Shown: one piece after another, positions 17,393 to 25,678 of the stretch
Numbering within the stretch: the first letter of the stretch is position 1
Layout: every line of letters starts with the position of its first letter
Notes under the pieces: generated by a model
What the model was told of the DNA's origin: nothing
Databases searched by the model: none
What the model saw: the letters and a program-made list of their open reading frames with translations, nothing else
Program-made: the position numbers and the translations under genes
DNA from: Bacillus sp. EB600
GTDB lineage: Bacteria; Bacillota; Bacilli; Bacillales; Cytobacillaceae
Length of the DNA stretch: 64,000 bases
Assembly (NCBI RefSeq): GCF_024494385.1
Contig: NZ_JAEVLT010000016.1
Location: 1-64,000 of the forward strand
Direction of reading: 5' to 3'

Positions 17393-17788
17393 CTAAATTT
17401 CATCTTTTTCTTTACTTTGATAAACTGGGATGGTAATTACTAATATTCCCCTATCAAAAACGGCCTGGAGTTGTTCCAGATGACACTCTTCAGGTAGAGA
17501 AATCTCCCTTCGAAAAGAACCATAAAACCGTTCACTTTGAATGATCTTAAAACGATCCTTCAGATGATTCCTGTTGATCGTTCCTTCAATTAATAAAGTA
17601 TAATTCCTTTGTTTTACTGAAAAATCCTCTTTCCTAGCACCAGCTAAATCAATCGAAATTATAAAGTTCCGATTTGTTTGATATAGGTCGATCCTGGGTT
17701 CCACAAATGGTGAGATCTCGTGCAATAATTCGGAGAAATCCTCTCCTAACAACTGCCTGACATTAGAGTGAAAATGAGGCTTTACCAC
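17393..17788 (-). CDS. Hsp20/alpha-crystallin protein, likely spore-associated
   Basis: A 131-residue small heat-shock-type protein. The alpha-crystallin domain covers about residues 30-125, with IDLYQTNRNFIISIDLAGAR at its start and the conserved FDRGILVITIPV near the end. The C-terminal I-x-I oligomerisation tail is not present. Bacillus CotM and CotP are spore-coat members of this family. It starts with GTG (17788) nine bases after AGGAGG and leads a cluster of GerP-like genes, which supports a spore-coat role. Confidence 0.75.
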   Translation of the reverse strand: MVKPHFHSNVRQLLGEDFSELLHEISPFVEPRIDLYQTNRNFIISIDLAGARKEDFSVKQRNYTLLIEGTINRNHLKDRFKIIQSERFYGSFRREISLPEECHLEQLQAVFDRGILVITIPVYQSKEKDEI

Positions 17789-17983
17789 TCATTAACACCT
17801 CCTCGTACAGCTAATCCATATGTTTAACCATATGTGATTATTATAAAGGTAATGACAAAAAGGTGAATAGAACTGTTTTGAAAAAATTAGGCCCATTAGG
17901 TTATGGAATAACTGATTAGTCAGAAATCCAAATGAAGTTTTCTTTCATTAACCGAAAAGGAGAAGCCATTATGTTTATTAATA

Positions 17984-18514
17984 TTAGTGTTTTTTGATTA
18001 AATCAATACTTGACATAACGATTGAAACCAAAAATATTAAAAGAATAACGATAATAATAAGATTAACGAATAAAGGTTTTTTAGAAAATGTTTTTATTTC
18101 TTCATCAATTACACGAATTTGCAAAACGTTTATCAGTACGAACAGAAAGTCAATGAAGTATACCATTATCTCTGCAGACTTTGGTTGTAACATGACTCCT
18201 AACATGGCACCCATCATTCCACCCATTATGCCTGCGGAGAATCCATCCAATGCAACCAATAGAGAAATTGGCCTTCCTGTCAGGTATCCGACTACCATAC
18301 CAATTAATACAGATATAATCGTGGGGAGGGTTAGATCTTTACTTGGTATAATGATCCCTAAAATCATTCCTATTGCAATACTCGTCATCATAGAGTTTGT
18401 CATGCTCAAAATCATACCAGTCATAGAGGTAATACATTTCCTATTTATATATGTGTAATAAATCACTGTACTTGTTGATAGAAAAATCAATATAAAACTG
18501 ATTGCCAGTAACAT
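17984..18514 (-). CDS. unknown five-TM membrane protein, divergent from the copper operon
   Basis: A 176-residue, very hydrophobic protein with about five membrane segments. The middle is Met/Gly-rich (SMTNSMMTSIAIGMILGI; GIMGGMMGAMLGVMLQP), a composition compatible with soft-metal handling. It is transcribed away from ycnK across a 237-bp region containing an inverted repeat at 18626-18659. I recognise no family. A link to copper is inferred only from position and methionine content. Confidence 0.6.
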   Translation of the reverse strand: MLLAISFILIFLSTSTVIYYTYINRKCITSMTGMILSMTNSMMTSIAIGMILGIIIPSKDLTLPTIISVLIGMVVGYLTGRPISLLVALDGFSAGIMGGMMGAMLGVMLQPKSAEIMVYFIDFLFVLINVLQIRVIDEEIKTFSKKPLFVNLIIIVILLIFLVSIVMSSIDLIKKH

Positions 18515-18625
18515 TTTGGTTCCCTCACATCCTACTTAAATAATATGGAAAAACAATTCTGTTATCTTCAATTATAGAAATATATGATACAAGGACGAAT
18601 CTAATAACTGAGTCATGTTAACGAA

Positions 18626-18659
18626 TGTGAAAAAATGTTAGTATTTTTACTTTTTCACA
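18626..18659. promoter_or_regulatory. inverted repeat in the ycnK divergent promoter region
   Basis: TGTGAAAAA (18626-18634) is repeated inverted as TTTTTCACA (18651-18659), about 93 bp before the ycnK ATG. It is a plausible operator for YcnK, which represses its own operon in B. subtilis, or a TGTGA/TCACA-type CRP/FNR site with an unusually long spacer. Confidence 0.45.
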
Positions 18660-18751
18660 CAATTATCACATTTATAGCTTGTTTATGTTCAAAAAGTATT
18701 TTATGCTTTCTATATAGTGTCATAATCTTGAAAAAGTTAAGGAGGTGCAAC

Positions 18752-19327
18752 ATGTTACCTATTGAAAGGCAAAAACAAATATTAGACTGGTTAAGTCAAG
18801 AAGGTAATTTGACCATAACTGAAATTAGTAAACGCTTAAACGTATCTGAAATGACGATCTATCGAGATATAAAGCCATTAGTTGAAGAAAAAAAGATTCA
18901 TAAAACTTCACGTGGAATCTCTTTAGCATCCATCTCAACTGTCTCTTCAAATTCCTGTACTTATTGTTTAAAGGAATTAAATAATCGACATCCTGTCCAG
19001 ATCATTACAAGTGATCTAAAAGTTGAGCAACTATGCTGTCCACATTGCGGTTTATTAAGATATAAAGATATTGAAAAAGAGGTTTCACAAGTGATTTGCC
19101 GGGACTTCCTTCAAAATACAACAATAAGTGCCAAATCGGCGTACTTTTTACTGGATACTGATTTTAATTTAAACTGCTGCCAACCACAGGCATTAGCTTT
19201 TGAATCATTAAAATATGCTGAACAATTTCAAAAAGGCTTTGGGGGAACTATATTCCAGTTTGAACAAGCAATTGAAGAATTGGTGGATAGAATGAATGGA
19301 CATAAGGGTTGTGGGTGTCATAAATAG
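18752..19327 (+). CDS. ycnK: copper-responsive DeoR-type repressor YcnK
   Basis: A 191-residue protein: N-terminal DeoR helix-turn-helix (ITEISKRLNVSEMTIYRD, residues 22-39) followed by a NosL-like C-terminal domain with cysteine pairs SCTYC and LCCPHC and a C-terminal GCGCHK. The cysteines are likely Cu(I) ligands. In B. subtilis YcnK represses ycnKJI when copper is high. The frame is open from 18635, but the ATG at 18752 follows AAGGAGG. The stop codon abuts the ycnJ start, giving a tight operon. Confidence 0.9.
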   Translation: MLPIERQKQILDWLSQEGNLTITEISKRLNVSEMTIYRDIKPLVEEKKIHKTSRGISLASISTVSSNSCTYCLKELNNRHPVQIITSDLKVEQLCCPHCGLLRYKDIEKEVSQVICRDFLQNTTISAKSAYFLLDTDFNLNCCQPQALAFESLKYAEQFQKGFGGTIFQFEQAIEELVDRMNGHKGCGCHK

Positions 19328-20998
19328 ATGGGAAGTGGCGTATTGAATTTTAGAAAGAATAGCTTCCTACTTATGGTTGTATTATCTCTTTTGTTATTTT
19401 CATTTCCTTCGTTTACTTATGCTCATGCCTATATAATAAAATCTACCCCTTCTGAAAATGAAACGTTAAGACATTCTCCTCAGAAGGTATCGATTCAGTT
19501 TGATGAAACGATTCAACCTGCTTTTCATTCCATTCAAGTTTTTAATTCTAAAGGTAATCAGGTTGATCAGAAGAACGGGCATATTGATCCTATAAATTCA
19601 TCTATTATTGAATGCGGTTTAAAGCAGAACCTTCCAAATGGTACATATCAAATACAATGGAAAGTTGTTTCAAGTGACGGACATCCTGTAGAAGGAGTAA
19701 TTCCATTTCAAATAGGAAATGGAAATAAGAATCAAGATGGGTCTACAGTAAATCAAGAATCAAAAGGCTATACTCCTCATTTAGACCTGATCATCATTCG
19801 ATGGCTTCAATATGTTAGCAACGCTTGCTTTGTAGGGATACTTTTTATTTACCTATTTGTCTTACCAAAGGAATTTGCACAGGACACAATGGTGAAAAAT
19901 ATCCTTCGTAGATTAATAAAATATTCGTTTGTTTTTTTATGCCTGAGTATTATTGTAAGTCTACCATTACAAGCAACAATTGAATCAACTTCATCTTGGG
20001 GCACAGCGTTTAACATAGAAATATTGCGAAATATGTTGTTGAACACTTCCTTTGGAAAAGTATGGATTATACAAATGGATAGTTTGCTTTTTCTTTTTAT
20101 GACTACTTATCTTTTAAGTGTCCATCGATTTAATAAACCAATATGGGTATGGATATCTCTTGTGCTTGGAATTGGTTTGTTATTGACAAAGTCGTTTACC
20201 AGCCATGCTGCTTCATCAGGAAATCCCATATTAACCATTGGAATGGATTTTTTGCATTTGCTTTCTGCTTCAATCTGGATTGGAAGTCTGATTGTTTTTG
20301 TCGCATTAAGTCCTATAAGAAGGAAGATCGATTCGAAGAATCATTACATGGCCATGATCAAAAGGTTTTCCAAATGGGGAATCATCACCGTTTTAATTTT
20401 AACCATTACAGGTGTTTTGAGTAGTTTCTTTTCCATTCCTAATTTTCGTTCCCTTGTTTATACAGATTATGGAAAGGTATTGTCAGGGAAGATTATTCTC
20501 CTTTTTATTATGATGATTTTTGCCACTATTAACTTTCAAAAAGGCAAACGTAATAGTGAAAAAGGATTGACAATGTCCTTGTGGGGAGAATTGACAACAG
20601 GAATTATTGTTTTGATCCTTGCTGTTATATTAACCAATTTACCAACGGCTATGGCTTCTCCAGGACCAGTAAACAAAACGAAAACATTAAAGAATGGAAA
20701 TAGTGTGATATTACATGTGACTCCTAATATAATTGGCAAAAATACCTTTGAAGTTTTGTTGAAAAACCGTAATGGACAAGCAACGAAGGATATTGAGCAG
20801 ATAACACTTACTTTTACCTCACTTGAGATGACCATGAGTGACGATACGATAACATTATCGAAAATCAGGAGTGGTAAATATAAAGCAACAGGTATGGATT
20901 TCAATATGGCAGGTCGATGGAATGTTCATGTCCATGTTCTAACAAAGGATTTAGAAACGGTAGATACTGACTTTCAAGTTTTTGTTGGAAGTCAATAA
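19328..20998 (+). CDS. ycnJ: copper import membrane protein YcnJ (CopC-CopD fusion)
   Basis: A 556-residue protein. Signal peptide residues 1-35 end just before mature HAYIIKSTPSENE. A CopC domain (about 36-133) follows, with SSDGHPVEG as the second copper-ligand motif. Then eight membrane segments form the CopD part (about 155-440), and an extracytoplasmic C-terminal domain resembles YtkA-like (about 455-556). B. subtilis YcnJ supports copper acquisition under limitation. The gene starts directly after the ycnK stop; TTG at 19343 with GGAAGTGG upstream is an alternative start. Confidence 0.9.
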   Translation: MGSGVLNFRKNSFLLMVVLSLLLFSFPSFTYAHAYIIKSTPSENETLRHSPQKVSIQFDETIQPAFHSIQVFNSKGNQVDQKNGHIDPINSSIIECGLKQNLPNGTYQIQWKVVSSDGHPVEGVIPFQIGNGNKNQDGSTVNQESKGYTPHLDLIIIRWLQYVSNACFVGILFIYLFVLPKEFAQDTMVKNILRRLIKYSFVFLCLSIIVSLPLQATIESTSSWGTAFNIEILRNMLLNTSFGKVWIIQMDSLLFLFMTTYLLSVHRFNKPIWVWISLVLGIGLLLTKSFTSHAASSGNPILTIGMDFLHLLSASIWIGSLIVFVALSPIRRKIDSKNHYMAMIKRFSKWGIITVLILTITGVLSSFFSIPNFRSLVYTDYGKVLSGKIILLFIMMIFATINFQKGKRNSEKGLTMSLWGELTTGIIVLILAVILTNLPTAMASPGPVNKTKTLKNGNSVILHVTPNIIGKNTFEVLLKNRNGQATKDIEQITLTFTSLEMTMSDDTITLSKIRSGKYKATGMDFNMAGRWNVHVHVLTKDLETVDTDFQVFVGSQ

Positions 20999-21021
20999 AA
21001 ACAAATAAAGGAGATAAGATC

Positions 21022-21660
21022 ATGAAACGTACAATGAAAAAGTATTTGAGAGTGTTTTTACCAACTGTTTTAGGTTTATTTTTGTTCAGTAGTATCGCAA
21101 GTGCACACGTAACGGTAGCCCCTAAGACATCAACAACAGGTGCATGGGAAACCTATACCTTGAAAGTTCCTGTTGAAAAAGAAGTACCTACTACAAAAGT
21201 AACGGTAAAAGTACCTTCTGGATTAGAAATAGAATCTTATCAACCTGTACCTGGATGGAATTATTCAACGGAGAAAGATGCTAATGGAAAAGTAAAATCA
21301 TTCACATTTGAAGCAACTGGAGAGGGGATTTTACCTGGTCAATTCCAACAATTTGTCTTTGTTGCTAAAAACCCCAATACAGCTACAAAAGCACCTTGGG
21401 ATGCTTATCAATATTATAAAGATGGAAGCGTCGTAGAATGGACTGGAGACGAAGGAGCGAAAGCACCTCATTCTATTACAGATATTGTAAAGGCAACCAC
21501 AGCCGACCAAAATGCAATGCAGAATATGAATAAGACCACAAGTGAAAAGACTAGCACGAAGGTAGCGCCAAACCCAACAAGTTCACTTCCGACAATTTTA
21601 TCAGTAGTTGCTGTTTTATTATCTTTGATTGCTGTTGTGGTTGCATTTCGTAAAAAATAA
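21022..21660 (+). CDS. ycnI: YcnI-type copper-binding protein (DUF1775)
   Basis: A 212-residue protein: signal peptide ending SSIASA, so the mature chain starts with His (HVTVAPKTSTTGAWETYTLK). That N-terminal His plus a nearby Trp is the monohistidine-brace copper site described for YcnI. The DUF1775 domain covers about residues 29-160. A Thr/Ser/Pro linker leads to one C-terminal membrane anchor (TILSVVAVLLSLIAVVVAF) and a basic tail. AAAGGAG lies eight bases upstream. Third gene of ycnKJI; probably a copper metallochaperone at the outer membrane face. Confidence 0.92.
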   Translation: MKRTMKKYLRVFLPTVLGLFLFSSIASAHVTVAPKTSTTGAWETYTLKVPVEKEVPTTKVTVKVPSGLEIESYQPVPGWNYSTEKDANGKVKSFTFEATGEGILPGQFQQFVFVAKNPNTATKAPWDAYQYYKDGSVVEWTGDEGAKAPHSITDIVKATTADQNAMQNMNKTTSEKTSTKVAPNPTSSLPTILSVVAVLLSLIAVVVAFRKK

Positions 21661-21786
21661 TACAATCAAGACAAAGCTTAGTTTTTTGTGTAAAAAATTT
21701 ATTTAATAGAAAAATGTTGAAATTGTGAGTGTCTCTATTTATAAAATTCTAAAAATTGTACATCATACCACTGGATTAGTACTTTC

Positions 21787-21823
21787 AAAAGCAACTCGTA
21801 TTAACTTTAAACGAGTTGCTTTT
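21787..21823. terminator. terminator between ycnI and ycgQ
   Basis: AAAAGCAACTCGT (21787-21799) pairs perfectly with ACGAGTTGCTTTT (21811-21823). It serves both convergent operons. Confidence 0.85.
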
Positions 21824-21875
21824 ACTATTTTATTGAGTCAATCTAAATAAACTAAAACAAAAGCGTTTTAAAGAA

Positions 21876-22817
21876 CTATTCAATTTGGACACCTGCATCA
21901 AAAACATATGGTTGTGGTGGCGGAGCAATTAAAGAAAGTTGTTGAATTTTTAGTAAAGGAGCGGGTGATCCATTATAATTGGATTTTTCTATCGTTCCAG
22001 TCACTTCTATCCACTTATCTTTAGGTAATTTTGCGACATTTCCTGCTGCCATTATTCCGTATACAGAGGCATCCGCCACACAACAAGTAATTCCAAATCG
22101 TGCGATGATTATCTTGTCCTGATCGAAATTCTTTTCCCTATAGACAAAACCTTTTGTCGTTATTGTTTTTCCTATCATTTTCGATACATTGTCTTGAATA
22201 ATATTCAGTATCGGAACATAGAGATCGTCCGTCATTTTAATATTCTTTGTTTGTAATAAACGATTTTTTATAGAAGTGTATTCGGCTTGAGATATAGGGT
22301 CCGGCATGCTAGGAGAAGGAGTCGAACCATTGTTCTTTGTTATAGCTTTGATAACATCATCGCCAGAAGGGGTGTTGTCTTTTTTTGAATTTACGTTATT
22401 TTGAATGGCGTTGCTGTTTGCCGAGCCCTGTGAACTGGATCCCAGCTTGATCGGACGATTCATTGCTACGGAGCTATTAAGCACGTTGTTTGAAAAAAGA
22501 AATCCAGTGATGATAGGGATAATAAACAATAAATAAAAAAATAGACTTTTCATAAATGATGGAGGATATGAATGTTCCCCGGCACAATGACAATGATAAT
22601 GGTGTTCTTGATCCGAAGTTCCTCTGAGTATTAATAGAACGCCTAAGATTAAAAAAATAAAAAGAGTAAAATAAATGAAATGAACCATTTTTGGTGCAAG
22701 TAATAGTATAATATCATGTGTTAAGAGTAATTTAAAAAAGAAAAGCATAAACCCTATAAGAATGGTTCCTCTTACAAGATGATGAAATGAAGCTACTTCA
22801 TCGAATGTATTTCTCAT
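21876..22817 (-). CDS. ycgQ: YcgQ/TIGR03943 family permease-associated protein
   Basis: A 313-residue protein. About three to four membrane segments lie in residues 1-115, interrupted by a metal-ligand-rich loop EHHYHCHCAGEHSYPP (about 72-87). A soluble domain follows (about 190-313) with the conserved ITCCVADASVYGI motif and an OB-fold-like end. The family always pairs with a COG0701 permease such as the next gene upstream. Its role is probably metal export or homeostasis, but substrate is not established. Start ATG with GGAGG six bases upstream. Confidence 0.82.
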   Translation of the reverse strand: MRNTFDEVASFHHLVRGTILIGFMLFFFKLLLTHDIILLLAPKMVHFIYFTLFIFLILGVLLILRGTSDQEHHYHCHCAGEHSYPPSFMKSLFFYLLFIIPIITGFLFSNNVLNSSVAMNRPIKLGSSSQGSANSNAIQNNVNSKKDNTPSGDDVIKAITKNNGSTPSPSMPDPISQAEYTSIKNRLLQTKNIKMTDDLYVPILNIIQDNVSKMIGKTITTKGFVYREKNFDQDKIIIARFGITCCVADASVYGIMAAGNVAKLPKDKWIEVTGTIEKSNYNGSPAPLLKIQQLSLIAPPPQPYVFDAGVQIE

Positions 22818-22827
22818 AATTGACCTC

Positions 22828-23835
22828 CTATAAATACAGCAGCTGGAAAACAGAAACGGTTATATAGACGACAATGGGTGTTACCAATAAAAGTTTGAGA
22901 ACAAATTTTTTCTTAAAGTATGCGAATAACATCAAGGTGTTTTTTATGTCAATCATGGGTCCAAATACTAAAAAAGCAAGAATTGCTCCTTTGGTAAAAG
23001 TTGTACCAAAGGACGATGCAACAAAGGCATCGGCTGAGGAACAAACGGAAAGGACATAGGCGAACCCCATCATTACTCCTGGTGCAAAGATAGTGTTTGT
23101 CCCTAATGAAAGAATTGTATTTCGGTCAAAAAATGCCTGAAACAAACTGGCAAGGAAAGCGCCGATAAATAAATATTTTCCCGTATCAAATAGTTCATCA
23201 CAAGCATGATATAAAGTATCTAAAAATTTATTTCTTCCTTGATGAGGATGATCATGATGATGGTGCTCATCTAATCGATGTTTTAAGATATTTTCTCCCT
23301 TAAATAATCGAAAGATGATCATGCCAATGATGACCGAGCTAATAAAACCAACGACCATTCTAGCATTTGCCATGTCTGGAGAGCTTTTAAAAGCAAAATA
23401 GGTAGAGGCATATACGACAGGGTTAATGATAGGCGCACTAAGCATAAACACAATTCCAACATGAGAAGGCATACCTTTTTTTATTAACCTCCGAATGACA
23501 GGGACAACAGCACATTCACAAATAGGAAAAATGATTCCTAACAGTGCTGCAGGTATAATGGCAAGAAAAGCATTTCGTGGCAGTATTTTTTGGATGGCGT
23601 TCTCGGAAACAAAAGATTGGATAATAGCTGATACAAATACTCCTAATAATATAAATGGGATAGCTTCTAAAATGATACTTAGAAAAATGGTATTAACATT
23701 AAAAAAGGAACTTGGAATTTTGGTGAAAATAGAATTGGTTCTAATCTCCTCTGCAAAAAGAAAGAGAAGTACAAATATAGAAAACAGAAGAAAAACCGTC
23801 CAATCTCTTATGATCCTTCTAAGTGCTACTATCAT
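22828..23835 (-). CDS. ycgR: YcgR/COG0701 (DUF318) permease
   Basis: A 335-residue membrane protein with eight to ten segments. It has the COG0701 signatures FPICECAVVPVIRRLIKKG and, in the second half, CSSADAFVASSFG. The central cytoplasmic loop is His-rich (DEHHHHDHPHQG), suggesting metal binding. The ATG at 23835 follows GGAGG; a longer frame from 23868 is less likely. It precedes ycgQ by 10 bp. In Bacillales this pair often lies near zinc genes, as here beside a Zur-type operon; direct zinc transport is an inference. Confidence 0.82.
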   Translation of the reverse strand: MIVALRRIIRDWTVFLLFSIFVLLFLFAEEIRTNSIFTKIPSSFFNVNTIFLSIILEAIPFILLGVFVSAIIQSFVSENAIQKILPRNAFLAIIPAALLGIIFPICECAVVPVIRRLIKKGMPSHVGIVFMLSAPIINPVVYASTYFAFKSSPDMANARMVVGFISSVIIGMIIFRLFKGENILKHRLDEHHHHDHPHQGRNKFLDTLYHACDELFDTGKYLFIGAFLASLFQAFFDRNTILSLGTNTIFAPGVMMGFAYVLSVCSSADAFVASSFGTTFTKGAILAFLVFGPMIDIKNTLMLFAYFKKKFVLKLLLVTPIVVYITVSVFQLLYL

Positions 23836-24064
23836 AAATCTACCTCCTTCATTTCGCAACTCTATCATATTGTTATGCCTAGATTAGGTACTTATTCATT
23901 AAAAATATATTAACAACCTCAAATATCCACCTTTTATAGTTTTCAAAATGCGCAAAAAGGTCTGACGAGCTTATGAGAAATGATTAAAAAGCCAATAATA
24001 TTTGATAGATATATATTTCAATATTTTTTAGTATGATTAATGAAAGTAGAGAGAAGGGATAAAG

Positions 24065-24706
24065 ATGCTTAAACTACCCCGATTATTTAAAATAGGCTTA
24101 GGATTTTTTTTAGGAACTATCATTTTACTAGTTGGATTTAGAAATTCTAACTTTTTGATAAATAAAAAACTAGAGGCAGCAGTAAAAAATATAAGTACAA
24201 ATACTTCTCATGATAACAGTATGCTAAGCAAACAACAGTTAAAAAATGAGAAAACGACTACACCTATTAATTGGTTAGAGCCTACTGGAGGTGCTTATCC
24301 ATTGTTGGGGCCAAACGATCCCATTTGGATAACAGTTTCTAAAGAAAAACAAAGAGTTTATATTATGAAAGGGAATAAAATTATGTATACCATGGTATGC
24401 TCTACAGGGCTGGATACAAGTCCCGACACTTCTACACCTGAAGGAACATTCCATATCCAGCGGGAGAAGGGGACAAGCTTTTATAATGCGAGTGAAAAAG
24501 AGGGGGCTAAATACTGGGTTTCATGGGCAAATCACGGAGAGTTCTTATTTCATTCGGTTGCAACGGACAAGAACGGTAATGTTATAAAAAGTGAAGCAAT
24601 GAAGTTGGGGCATAAGGCATCACATGGTTGTGTAAGGCTAGCCGTTCCTGATGCAAAATGGATTTATGATCATATAAGCTATAATACCAAGGTTGTAATA
24701 AGCTAA
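24065..24706 (+). CDS. L,D-transpeptidase (YkuD domain)
   Basis: A 213-residue protein with an N-terminal membrane anchor (LGFFLGTIILLVGF, about 12-25), a linker, and a YkuD domain from about residue 88. The catalytic motif is H-KASHGCVRL with Cys near residue 189; the upstream conserved histidine is in EFLFHSVA. These enzymes make 3-3 crosslinks or attach proteins to peptidoglycan. It lacks the LysM domain of B. subtilis YkuD. GAGAAGGG precedes the ATG. Monocistronic, with a terminator. Confidence 0.9.
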   Translation: MLKLPRLFKIGLGFFLGTIILLVGFRNSNFLINKKLEAAVKNISTNTSHDNSMLSKQQLKNEKTTTPINWLEPTGGAYPLLGPNDPIWITVSKEKQRVYIMKGNKIMYTMVCSTGLDTSPDTSTPEGTFHIQREKGTSFYNASEKEGAKYWVSWANHGEFLFHSVATDKNGNVIKSEAMKLGHKASHGCVRLAVPDAKWIYDHISYNTKVVIS

Positions 24707-24710
24707 CGAA

Positions 24711-24768
24711 TAACACAAAAAAGTCAAGAAAAGAAGAGGTTCTCTTATCTTGGCTTTTTTTGTGTTAA
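24711..24768 (+). terminator. terminator of the L,D-transpeptidase gene
   Basis: AACACAAAAAAGtCAAGA pairs with TCTTGgCTTTTTTTGTGTT around a short loop; T-run included. Confidence 0.8.
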
Positions 24769-24800
24769 CTTTTTGATTTGTATGCTCACAAGAAAAATAA

Positions 24801-24859
24801 TTGACATATTAAATCGAAATCGTTACTATTTATAAATAGTAACGATTTCGATTTAATAT
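24801..24859 (+). promoter_or_regulatory. promoter inside a perfect 54-bp palindrome: double Zur box
   Basis: TTGACA (24801-24806), 17 bp, then TACTAT (24824-24829) form a SigA promoter. A perfect palindrome of 27+27 bases spans 24806-24859. Each arm contains a Zur-like box: TCGAAATCGTTACTA on the left and its mirror TAGTAACGATTTCGA on the right. Each matches TCGTAAT-N-ATTACGA at 12 of 14 positions. Two Zur dimers bound here would cover the -10 element and start site of the metal importer operon. Confidence 0.8.
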
Positions 24860-24881
24860 TAATCTTTAAGGATGTGTTGAG

Positions 24882-25664
24882 TTGACTGAAGCAGTAACCC
24901 TTAAAAACGTAAATGTATCTTTTGATGGGAAATGGGTTTTACGAAACCTTACTTTCTCAGTTGCTTCTGGTGAATTCTTAGGAATTATTGGTCCGAATGG
25001 TTCGGGGAAAACTACGCTTATGAGAGTTTTACTAAGAATGCTCAAACCACAGGAGGGTACCGTTGATATCGAAAATCCTTATGGGCTTGGCTATGTACCA
25101 CAATCCAGACAAATCGATCCTGAAACACCATTGTCGTCTCGGAATTTTGTAAGCTTGGGGCTCTCGCATAAATTTAGACCATGGCTGACTCGCCAGGATA
25201 AAATGATAGTTGAAGAGGCAATGGAGATGACCAATTCGAGGGATTATGCAGATAAACCAATTGGAAAATTATCGGGTGGGCAACGACAACGTTTATTTTT
25301 AGCGCAAGCATTAGTCAAAAACCCACAGATATTGCTGCTTGACGAGCCTACATCTAATTTAGACCCGGGTGCTCAAGAAACCATTGCATCAGTGGTGGAT
25401 CGAATCCGACGTGAGCGTGGGATTACTGTTTTATTTGTAAGCCATGATATCAACTTAATTTCGAGGTATGCGGACAAAATCCTATATATGACCAAGGACT
25501 CTTATGCTATAGGTACAGTTGAAGAAATTATGCAGACCTCAGTGTTGTCAGGCCTTTATGGTACGCCTGTCGAAGTCTTACAATCGGGTCCGAATCTACT
25601 AGTCTCCTTTGCAAATACAAAAGAAACCGCCTCATCCATTTGTGCTCATTCGATGGCGGAATAG
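24882..25664 (+). CDS. zinc/manganese ABC transporter ATP-binding protein (ZnuC/AdcC-like)
   Basis: A 260-residue ABC ATPase with Walker A GPNGSGKTT (about residue 37), signature LSGGQRQR (about 130), Walker B LLLDEPTSNLD (about 150) and the H-loop SHDIN. The Q-loop reads YVPQSRQIDP as in metal-import ATPases. It starts with TTG at 24882 after AAGGATG. First gene of a four-gene operon with permease, solute-binding lipoprotein and Fur-family regulator, driven by the Zur-like operator at 24806-24859. Confidence 0.88.
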   Translation: MTEAVTLKNVNVSFDGKWVLRNLTFSVASGEFLGIIGPNGSGKTTLMRVLLRMLKPQEGTVDIENPYGLGYVPQSRQIDPETPLSSRNFVSLGLSHKFRPWLTRQDKMIVEEAMEMTNSRDYADKPIGKLSGGQRQRLFLAQALVKNPQILLLDEPTSNLDPGAQETIASVVDRIRRERGITVLFVSHDINLISRYADKILYMTKDSYAIGTVEEIMQTSVLSGLYGTPVEVLQSGPNLLVSFANTKETASSICAHSMAE

Positions 25665-25678
25665 GTGGTGCTTTTTTC

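Noticed and set aside
14735..17788. The cluster as the canonical gerPA-gerPF operon
   Set aside because: Gene number, sizes, orientation and motifs differ, and GerPB, GerPD and GerPE are absent.
21580..21660. YcnI C-terminus as a sortase LPxTG signal
   Set aside because: The sequence is SLPTI, lacking the x-T-G part; it is a plain membrane anchor.
24806..24859. Long palindrome as a transcription terminator
   Set aside because: It lies between the -35 box and the ribosome site of the importer operon, the previous gene already has its own terminator, and it matches Zur boxes.
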